The translations under genes and the position numbers were made by a program. From NCBI GenBank assembly GCA_905221615.1, contig CAJNDT010006017.1, positions 214,001-278,000 on the forward strand: a stretch of DNA of 64,000 nucleotides, in the 5' to 3' direction. Shown here piece by piece: positions 1 to 7,710 of this stretch; the first letter of the stretch is position 1; every line of letters begins with the position of its first letter. Below the pieces are notes generated by a model. It was not told the origin of the DNA. It ran no database searches and saw only the letters and a program-made list of their open reading frames with translations. The DNA is from Symbiodinium sp. CCMP2592 (taxonomy: Eukaryota; Sar; Dinophyceae; Suessiales; Symbiodiniaceae).

Positions 1-1100
1 AGCGAAACAATATCCGCTAAGCTCGTGCACCACAATGCACACTCTCAGGTCTTTCGTAAAGAACAAGAAGTCGCTTAAGAAGCTTGCTTGCGGAATTGAA
101 GGATCTTTGCGCCTTCGCGCTGGAATCACTCCTCGACTGGACACACACAAAGAACACGAAGGCAGATAGGGCTGATGGCCCCGAGCAACGTGCTCCTGAT
201 ACTCTTTATCCTCCAGTGGAACATGAAGTTCCCCTTCTTCAGAAATATCCCCAGCATCTTCAGCAGCAGGCTCGGCTTCAACAACCGGTGCTGGAGCTGA
301 GGCTTGGGCGGGTTCCGCCTGCCTTGGTGGATCACCATCCGGAATCAACTCTTCATCGGAAATCGTCACTTCCACCGGAAGTCCACGCATCATGCACAAA
401 CGGTGTGGCGGCTCAGACACTTTCTCATCACAGCCACCTTTCACCTTCAAAGGCTCCGACCTTAGGTCATCCCAGCCACAAGCACAACACAACCACAAGC
501 CACGCACACGCTCCAAGCCACAACAGCACAAGGACCGCAGACGCCGCACACCAACCAGCACAAAACACTCCACGGCTTCAGAGGCTCTCGGTGCTTTGCT
601 GGCTCTCGGTGCTTCGGGGGCTCTCGGTGCTTTGCTGGCTCGCGGGGCTTCGGCTTTCGGTGCTTCGGGGACTTTCGGTGCTTTGCTGACTCTCGGTGCC
701 TCGGTGACTTTGGACGTTTTGGGGGCTTGGGCTCTCGGGGCTTCTTGCGCGTACCCTGGCAAACACACTCGCACAGAGGGCCCCAAGGCTTTAAGTAGAG
801 CCTGAGCCTTTCTCACAAAACCCTCGCAAAACACTTGCAGCACGTCACTGGGCCTCCAGGCTTCTGTGGGGGTCTGGGCCTCACACTCACTTGCAAAACC
901 CTTCCCAAAAACCCGTAAAACCCTATAGCGCTGCAACCTCAGAACTTCACCCTTTCTACCGAGCACACCCGGACACTCACCACACTCAAAGCAACCTACT
1001 CTCGCAGACGATCGCTTCCACTTCCTCTTAAAACGAATCTTTTTGCACCCTGCGGTTGGTCGCACGGTAGGTCTCAGATAGAGACAGAGCGGGAGCGCCT
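1..1100 (-). CDS. pol: pol, N-terminal integrase region, partial (runs off left edge)
   Basis: One minus-strand frame stays open for about 366 codons, from about 1100 to the edge. It contains a basic stretch, an Ala/Pro/Lys-rich hexapeptide repeat (583-708) and an acidic linker. It then has an integrase zinc site of the HHCC type: His at 192-190 and 177-175, Cys at 156-154 and 147-145, spaced H-x4-H and C-x2-C. The peptide SDFLFF follows at about 73-56. Its Asp (72-70) aligns with the first catalytic Asp of integrases (compare SLDFMF in E2 and SFDFFY in EB). In retroelements this enzyme inserts the cDNA copy into the genome. No start codon is obvious; the part is presumably made as a polyprotein. 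The zinc-finger wording GHxPYxxxCxxC differs from the HELTHLP type of the other three elements, so E1 is another lineage. It has no SAP motif. Confidence 0.75.
583..708. repeat. 18-bp tandem repeat inside E1 pol
   Basis: About seven 18-bp units occur in two alternating types, GGCTCTCGGTGCTTTGCT and GGCTCTCGGTGCTTCGGG. The last units are degenerate. The length is a multiple of three. On the minus strand it reads as a hexapeptide series of the type SKAPRA/PEAPRA, so expansion keeps the pol frame. Confidence 0.85.
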
Positions 1101-2707
1101 CTTGGAGCCGCGTCCATGTTGCGTTGACCCTTGGTCTGGAGGGCCATACGAACCACCGAGTACCCGTTGTGTTGGGCGGATCGGTGCCTTGCTCTTTGGA
1201 TCGGTCGGCGGGGCTTGCAGCAAAAGCGATCTGTGGTATCCCAGAGGCGGCTGCGGTCCCAGCAAAAACGATCCTTGGTACCCCAACGGCGGGGGCGGTA
1301 ACGGTGGCAGCGGCACTGCTGGCGCTGCTGGCGCTGGCAAGGCCGGCACAGCCTTCACAGGCACCATCTTCGGAGGCGCCACCGGCCTCACTGGCATCGC
1401 CTTCACTGGCACCAAAGCAGGATCCACTCCAGGGGTCTCCGGTGCCGCTGGCACGGCTCTTTTCGAAGGCTTCGGTGGCGAGGGAGAAACTTTGGCCGGC
1501 GACCTGGACGGTTTCACTTTGGGCGGCGGTGGCCCATCCGGAATCACAATAACGGCCGGCTTCAAGGTCACAGCCGGCCTGGTCACTGTTTTTGGTTTTG
1601 TGTTAAAGGAGGCTTTCCACGTGGATCTGAGGGCGCCGGTGTCATCGGCACCTCCTCCTCGGCAGCAGCTGGTGCCACCTCTTCCACCACAGCCTCGGCC
1701 GCGGCTTCCACAACCGCTTCGGCAGCGGCGTCCACAACCGCTTCGACAGCGGCCTTCTTCTTCTTCCGCTTTTTCTTCGCAGGTACAGGAACAGCTTCTT
1801 GGGCATCGACCGTGGTTTCCGCAGTCCCCACTGCCACAAGGAGGTCCACTGCACCCTGCTCCGGCTCCTGGGCCGGCCGTCCTTCGGATCTTTCGTCCAA
1901 GCGGCTTTGCACCCATTCCAGGGCACCTTCGGCAAGCGCCTTGCCCTTCGCTACAGCACGGGCGTGCTGCTTCTTTCTCACAAGCCGCTTGGCCTTCACG
2001 ACCTTCTTCTCCGTCCGCACCACCTGCATCAGCTGGCGATTGTAGCCCATCGTCACTGGACCACCATCCGCTGGCTTCCGCTCGGGCTTCCGGGCCTTCT
2101 TCTTCGAGGTGGGCGCGACAAACAAATGTGGATTCAGAAAAGTAGGGTCCACAGTGTCCGCCTCGGCTTCCTCGGCTGCTGCAGCCTCCTTCAAGGCCTT
2201 CGTGGCCTTCTTTGCCGCACCACGGACCTCCTTCAAGGCCTTCGTGGCTTCCTTTGTCGCACGAGATGCCCGCTTCTTCTTGCGCTTGGGCACTTTCTCG
2301 ACGGCTTTCTCTGCAGCATCCAGGGCCTCGGCAACGTCCGTGGCCACACCAGACTCGGGGCGCCATTTGCCCCAGCCTTCTTCCTCTTCTTCCTCCAGCT
2401 TTGACGGCAGCGGTGATTTCTGCAGTGGCGATCTTGGCTGTGAAGGCACTGCCATTTTGTGCCACTCGCGAGAAATTTTGGTGAGCTCGTCGTGCTCCTC
2501 CATCATTTGCCGCTCGCTCTCCTCTCGAGCCGTGCTTTCTATCACCGATGCGACCGTCACCATATCGGATCGTCGGGCAGACGCAGCGCTCTTCATAGCG
2601 GTGAGATCCGCCATCCTCTGAGCCATAATTGCCGCCTGCGACGACCTTTCTTCCTCGTCCGTCGAGGATACCGGGGGCTCCGGCTGCTTCTTTCGTCGAC
2701 GCCCCAT
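1074..2707 (-). CDS. Lys/Ala-rich then Pro-rich protein between gag-protease and integrase of E1
   Basis: The ATG at 2707-2705 opens a 374-residue frame that ends at 1583. It begins MGRRRKKQPEPP, is rich in Lys, Ala and Glu, probably helical, and ends in Ala/Glu/Val repeats. A second minus frame, shifted by one base, then carries a Pro/Lys/Val-rich segment with a duplicated PPLGY motif and an end in SRSVSI, stopping at 1074. The two compositions join naturally near 1640-1680, so one frameshift probably split a single protein. I recognise no domain. It contains KKQHARAVA, which also occurs in E1 gag and is encoded there by an identical 27-bp stretch. Its role is unknown; the charge suggests nucleic-acid binding. 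An upstream in-frame ATG at 2824 is less likely as the start, because that part lies in the tandem repeats. Confidence 0.5.
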
Positions 2708-2763
2708 CGCACAAAACGAGGAGCGTGAAAAACAGAAGCTTGAGCACCAAACTACGATGCACG

Positions 2764-3010
2764 ACCCTTGCGCACCCTTGCAGTCTCCACTTGAAACCAC
2801 CTTGCACAGACCTCGCGCACTCACTGCCTTGCAGCCTACACGAGGAACCGCCTTGCAAATCCTGACAAAACCCTAACCCTGAAACCTTGCACGCACACTC
2901 CCTCACGACACGCACTGCACTGCCTTGCAGCCTCCGCAGGGAACCGCCTCGCAAATCCTGAAGAAACCCTAACCCTGAAACCTCGCAAGCACACTCACTC
3001 ACTAAGGTCC
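2764..3010. repeat. Tandem repeat of about 100 bp with CCCTAACCCT core
   Basis: Two clear units and one partial unit. Each has a block close to GCCTTGCAGCCTxC, then an AACCGCCTyGCAAATCCTG block, then AACCCTAACCCTGAAACC. They lie in the leader of the E1 middle protein. The core resembles telomere repeats but occurs only twice per unit and sits inside a retroelement. Confidence 0.75.
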
Positions 3011-3259
3011 ACAGGGAGCACAACATGCCAACGCAAGCCATGCACCACAAGCTCAAAACACTTATCATCATTGACCCAGCGGTCCACGACGGCTGAGCCT
3101 CAGAATCTTTCTTGCCACTTCTGCTACCACAGCCAAAGCGGTCAAGCTCACAGCGTTCAAGAGACTCCAGAGCAGCACCCTCACAGACCGAAACGGCACT
3201 ACCACCGTGCGTCCTCAAGCTCCTCAGAAGAAACCTAAAAGGCGTGTACTCTAGGCTCT

Positions 3260-5452
3260 TCACAGACTCCAAAGACCTTTGCTCCTGAGCTTTCTGGGCT
3301 TTCTGGGCTTTCGTGACTTTCGGGGGTTTCGCGGCTCCTTCAAAGCAGCAACCGCGTACCAAGCGCGATCCTTGACAGTCAACCGAATGCGTTTCTTGTT
3401 CTTCTTGTTGAAAATATGAGGTGTGTTGGTGAGCATGGTGTGCCATCCTCTCTGCCAAGCCACAAACGGTGACAAGACATTGAAATCTAGGTTCGTGATC
3501 AAGCAATGCTCTAGCACCACCACAAGCTTCCCAAAACGAACGCGAACGTCACACACCTTCAACACTTCAATCATGTCGTTGGAGGCATTCGACAGCGTGG
3601 GCTTAAAATCATAAGTGCGAAGGACTTCATACTTCTCGAAGCAGGAGACCGACATGCAATGAGAAGTAGCACCGCTATCCACTAGCCAGTAGCTATCTTG
3701 CGACTCAATGCCAACTAAGCACACTCTGTGCTCAACGGTCACTCGGTGCGCCGCAGCAGGCACCTCAGGTGTCGAAGGAGTCGTCCTCAAGACGCCACCG
3801 CGGGCATCAACCGGAATCAACTCGCCAGAAGCGCGAAGGGCCATCACAGTCTCTCCCTCCGGCTCCTCTTCTGCTTCGCCATCCGCTACAGCACGGGCGT
3901 GCTGCTTCTTGGTCTTCTTGTCCTTGCCCTTATCCTTGCCATGCTTGCCTTTGCCTTTCTCTTTGCCCTTTCCTTTGTCTTTGTCGCCCTGGCCTTTGCC
4001 CTTGGGCTTGTTGCTCTTGTCGCCTTTGCCCTGCTTCTTCTCATCTGCGATCCTCTGGCGGCACTCTTCTTGATAGTGCCCTTTCTTCTCGCAGTACCAG
4101 CAGACAATCTGGGACTTGTCCTTGGCACCGCCGGCTTTTCCTCCTTTCGCGCCTTTGCCGTCTTTCCCGCCTTTGTCTCCTTTGAGGCCACGCAAACCAC
4201 CACTTGGCAGCTCCACCATGCGCAGCTGCTCCTCGTAAAAACGAAGACTCTCCGCCATCTCGGTCCAACTGCCAGTCTTGCCATGCAGCACCAAGTACTC
4301 TCTCGCTTGCACTGACACAGCTTGCAGCAAAATGGCCGATCTGTCGGCGGCGTTCAAGCAGAGGTCGGGAAAACGCACCAGCTTTTTATCTCCCTTGGAG
4401 ATTTCGTCCTCGAGGAAACGCACAACTTCCAGAGGGCGCTTCAGCGCTGCAGTCTTTGTGTGGAGCTTTAGCATTTCGTCTCTGATATACACCGCCTCCA
4501 TGCGGCTGTTCACAGAGTACTGCCGGTAAAGCTCTCTCACACCCTCATATCCTGCAGCTGCATTGCTCTGGCGTGTCGAAACACTCCGGAGGATCTCCAA
4601 TCCTCTGTCCCACTTTGCCAAAGCTTGCTGCAACAGGTAAAAAAGACGTGCACTTCTTCCCGCAGTGTCACTGGGCAAAGTAACCTGCTGGATCTCACCA
4701 GCAACAAACAAGCACTGCCTTAGCTCGCCAACAAAGGCGTCATCGGTCAATGCTAGCCAGCTGGACAGCACTTCCAGAAAGCGGTGGAACTCCTCAAGCT
4801 CGCGGATCCGGCCTTGCTTCATCTCACCAGCATTGATGAGAGGCAGGGGTGGCAGATACTTCTCTGCACGACCACCAAAACTCGAAAAGCTTCCAGAACT
4901 CGCAGCAGGCCCACTCGGAGGGGCAACAAGCGACCCAGTAGGCGCCGTCGGCGCTGCTCCAGAACTGCTAGCAGCCACTGCAGCTGCAAAGGGGTCCGAA
5001 GACACCTTTCGCCGATCCTCGTCGGCTTTCCGTCTGGCTTCTTCCTCGTCCAAACGGCGGTTCAAGAGGGTCAACTGAGCACTCTGAGCTTGCATCAGAA
5101 AGTTCATCTGATTCTGCTGTTGCTGTAAAGCCGTGTTCTGGTTGTTCAGCATCTGCAACATCAACTGCTGCAGTTGTTCACCTCCCAACGCAGGGTTCGG
5201 AGGAACCGGACACTGAGCAGGAGCTGCCGGCGCTACAGCCGGACCACTAACACCTTCTGGCACTGTTGCAGAACCACTCGCAGGTGCAGCCGCTGCTGCT
5301 TGCTGAGCTGTCGGCGACCCAACAGGACTGTTCACAGGTCCTACAGGTCCCACGGGTCCTGGTCCAAACAGGTCGAAGTCCATGCCTTCCTCAGGCACAG
5401 GGACGTTCTGAGCAGGAGTCTCACTACTCCCACCTGGCAAGGGCGAGGCCAT
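3260..5452 (-). CDS. gag: gag-protease of E1
   Basis: 730 residues from the ATG at 5452, which lies 32 bases after the primer-binding site. Residues 1-190 are Pro/Ala/Gln-rich. Residues about 200-425 are a helical capsid-like region. A Lys/Gly-rich stretch surrounds a CCHC zinc knuckle with Cys451, Cys454, His459 and Cys464 (C-x2-C-x4-H-x4-C), which in this family binds RNA. A retropepsin-type site DSGATS follows, with the catalytic Asp at residue 592; the enzyme matures the polyprotein. The last 30 residues are a Lys/Arg/Pro-rich tail in a frame that looks shifted, because the next frame reads KPPKVTKAQKAQ, like the repeat in the pol part. Capsid, zinc knuckle and protease are all intact, so this half of E1 looks functional. 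Confidence 0.9.
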   Translation of the reverse strand: MASPLPGGSSETPAQNVPVPEEGMDFDLFGPGPVGPVGPVNSPVGSPTAQQAAAAAPASGSATVPEGVSGPAVAPAAPAQCPVPPNPALGGEQLQQLMLQMLNNQNTALQQQQNQMNFLMQAQSAQLTLLNRRLDEEEARRKADEDRRKVSSDPFAAAVAASSSGAAPTAPTGSLVAPPSGPAASSGSFSSFGGRAEKYLPPLPLINAGEMKQGRIRELEEFHRFLEVLSSWLALTDDAFVGELRQCLFVAGEIQQVTLPSDTAGRSARLFYLLQQALAKWDRGLEILRSVSTRQSNAAAGYEGVRELYRQYSVNSRMEAVYIRDEMLKLHTKTAALKRPLEVVRFLEDEISKGDKKLVRFPDLCLNAADRSAILLQAVSVQAREYLVLHGKTGSWTEMAESLRFYEEQLRMVELPSGGLRGLKGDKGGKDGKGAKGGKAGGAKDKSQIVCWYCEKKGHYQEECRQRIADEKKQGKGDKSNKPKGKGQGDKDKGKGKEKGKGKHGKDKGKDKKTKKQHARAVADGEAEEEPEGETVMALRASGELIPVDARGGVLRTTPSTPEVPAAAHRVTVEHRVCLVGIESQDSYWLVDSGATSHCMSVSCFEKYEVLRTYDFKPTLSNASNDMIEVLKVCDVRVRFGKLVVVLEHCLITNLDFNVLSPFVAWQRGWHTMLTNTPHIFNKKNKKRIRLTVKDRAWYAVAALKEPRNPRKSRKPRKPRKLRSKGLWSL

Positions 5453-5484
5453 GGCGCTGTAAAGCTCCTTCTAAGTCCTCAGGA

Positions 5485-5496
5485 GCTCCGCTACCA
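5485..5496 (-). other. Primer-binding site of E1
   Basis: On the minus strand this reads TGGTAGCGGAGC, directly after the LTR. The same 12 bases follow the 5' LTR of EB. It is one base different over the first 11 from the complement of the 3' end of eukaryotic initiator tRNA-Met as I know it (TGGTAGCAGAG). It would prime minus-strand cDNA. Confidence 0.75.
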
Positions 5497-5687
5497 TGTG
5501 AAAAACAGAGCGCGCAGCACTCGGTCTTTTTCTTGAGCCAAAGCGGAGTCGCGTCGGGCTCTGACTGACAGTGAAACACCTTGCAGCTGTCTGTCTCCAA
5601 GCACTAACGAAACGAGACGAAACGAACGTGCAGTCACTTCCTAACTCAAAAGCACTCCTCACAGCTTCAGGCATGCCGAAAACATCA
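5497..5687 (-). repeat. Probable 5' LTR of E1
   Basis: The right end is fixed by the primer site. The other end is taken at TGATG (5687), which gives 191 bp, against 190 bp for the proven EB LTR that also starts TGATG. Both end with a CGAGTGCT block followed by GTTTTTCA. The partner LTR is outside the window, so the outer end is an inference. It contains a spliced-leader-like segment at 5532-5547. Confidence 0.6.
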
Positions 5688-5707
5688 GGACATCCAAGGT
5701 CAAGAGT

Positions 5708-6622
5708 TTGGAGGAGGAAGTTTCACAGTGGCCAGATAGGAGTTTCAGTTTCAAAGTGTTTGTGGGCTTCATTGATCCCATCTATGCAAAAGATTTGAAG
5801 AAAGTGGAGCTGGCACCACCAAAGCCAGCAGAGTACACGTTGGTAAAAGAGAAAGAAGTACAAAGCTGTGCGATATTGGCCTCATATCTTCGGAATACAT
5901 TGAAGCTGTTGAAGTCAGAAGGAAGTCCAGATGGATACTCCGTGTGGAGGAGACTGTTTCAAGAGTTGGAGCCGCCAAGCCGAGGGCTGGAAATGGCTCA
6001 AGCTCTAGTGAGCTTTCTCCAGATGACGAAAGGGACTTCTATCTTAGACTATCTGCTTACCTACGAAAAACTGGTTGCAGAGAACGAACACTGTCCAAAG
6101 AAAAACCTTACGATGAGAATTTGAAAATCGGAACAGTGCTCAAAGGTTTGCCAAATGAGTTGAGAAAACATATCCTGATAGGACTGACCCTTACGACGAA
6201 GTATGCAGACATCAGGAAGAAGTTGCTTCAGTATGAAAGAAGTACCCAATCATGGAATGCGGAGAACACTTTGCAGTCTTTCAACATGGAAAGCGCAACA
6301 AAGAATACACCCTACAACGGGCCACGACTAATGGATGTTGATCGAGTGAAAGGAAAAGAAAAAGACAAAGGAAAAGGATACGACAATAAAGAAAAAGGAG
6401 GAAAAGGGATACGACAACAAAGGAAAAGGAGGAAAAGGAAAAGGGTACAACAACAAAGGAAAAGCAAAAGGAAAAGGATACGACAACAAAGAAAAAGGAA
6501 AAGATGGTTATAGGAATGCGCGTGCAGTGGACGCTGGTGGCTACAGAAAAGGGAAGTTCACAGGAGAGTGCTACATATGCGGAAAGACAGGACACAAAGC
6601 GTCTGAGTGTTGGCAGAATTAG
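5708..6622 (+). pseudogene. gag: gag of E2, frameshifted
   Basis: Capsid-like sequence runs in one frame from 5708 (WRRLFQELEP, then SILDYLLTYEKLVAE). It moves to another frame near 6070-6110 (KIGTVLKGLP, then KYADIRKKLLQYE). A Gly/Lys/Tyr-rich repeat of the type GKGYDNK follows and crosses another frame near 6395. A complete CCHC knuckle is at 6569-6610 (C-x2-C-x4-H-x4-C, starting CYICGKTGH) and ends at a TAG at 6620. At least two one-base shifts are therefore needed to read through. The N-terminus is missing. The family role is RNA packaging and particle formation. Confidence 0.8.
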
Positions 6623-7660
6623 GGAAAAGGAAAAGGAGGCAAAGGCAAAGTGAGACAGGTAGAAGAGGAAGGAACCCACCAAGAAGATCACGAGAAAAGT
6701 TCCGCTAGCAACGTCCCTGCTACAAAGAACGAGACTGGTCAAGTGAGGCAGATCACAGCAGAAGCGGCGAGACAAGCAAGACGAGTGGAGATGACAGAAG
6801 AGGATGAAGAGCTCAACTTTGTGATGAGGTTGTGTCAGGAGTTTGAAGAGTTAGTGCAAGGAGAGCTTAGAAGAGTTGAGGAGTTTGATATTTCTTCGAA
6901 TGACGAAGAATAAGAAAGCGAGGAGGAACCAACGGATGGTTTGATGGAGTGGTACCAAGGATGGTGGTTCTTGGAAACGGAGATCGAAAGAAGTGTGAGA
7001 ATGATCTCTCAAGAGAATGAAGTGACATGTGTTGCCTATGGAATGGGCAGATGAAGTAGGAGAGTAGAGTATCATCCAAAAGATGCGCAAGGGAAAGTGA
7101 TCCCAACACTGCCTGTGAGGCAGAACGTGACGTTTGTTTTCACAAAGGAGTCTGGAAAGAGGAACATACCGACAGTGCTGTTTGCGGCAATGTCACCCAA
7201 CCTTTGTTTGCGGTAGGAAAGATGTGGAAGTTAGGTTGGGGTACGGTGAACGAGGATGGAAAGTTGTGGTTGAGGAAACGAAGTGTTCGTATACCGATAT
7301 ACTTCAAGAGGAATTCCTCCATGGCGAGGATGTGCATCAGAAGGCTTGAAGAAGAGGAAATGAAGGTGCAGCCGGTGAGGCTGGAAAGAGAATTGAAGAA
7401 CGAGCTGAAGAGCAAAGAAGATGAAGATGGATGGTTTGTGCTGAATGATGGCACACCTGCAAGGTTTGATTGGTACATGGGGAAGACGTTTGACCCAACA
7501 GGTCAGTTCCCCAACAGGCTCTACGAAGGAGAAGGAGATGAAGGAGATTATTTTCCTTATCGAACAACCTTGCTAGGAAAGCTGAAAAGAAGTGGAGAAA
7601 GAGTGTTGAATGAAGTGGATTGGAAGAGTATGGATTTCTTTGAGTGTACGGAGATTTGAA
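6623..7660 (+). pseudogene. Protease and post-protease linker of E2, damaged
   Basis: Short open segments in changing frames carry acidic and Arg-rich linker sequence. A stretch with DAQGKVIP and VTFVFTKES corresponds to the second half of the protease in E3 and EB. The 7204-7659 segment opens with VGKMWKLGW, matching the VGKLLKKGW that ends the E3 protease. It continues as the linker found in E3. The catalytic DSGA block expected about 45 residues before DAQG is absent, so the protease cannot work. Confidence 0.65.
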
Positions 7661-7710
7661 AGGATCGCGAAAGAGTTCAGCTTGGGGCTAGTCCTCAAGA
7701 CCGGTTTGAG

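Larger units (their letters stand above)
1..5687 (-). mobile_element. Copia-like LTR retrotransposon E1, 3' part outside the window
   Basis: Read on the minus strand, the element starts with a probable 5' LTR (5687-5497) and a primer-binding site (5496-5485). Next come gag-protease (5452-3260), a Lys/Ala/Pro-rich middle protein (2707-1074), and an integrase zinc finger with the first catalytic Asp (about 1100 to 1). RT, RNase H and the 3' LTR would lie left of base 1. The order protease-integrase-RT is assumed from Copia elements, since only the integrase start is visible. Several frame changes separate the parts, so this copy is probably decayed or uses frameshifting. It faces E2 head to head. 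Confidence 0.8.
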
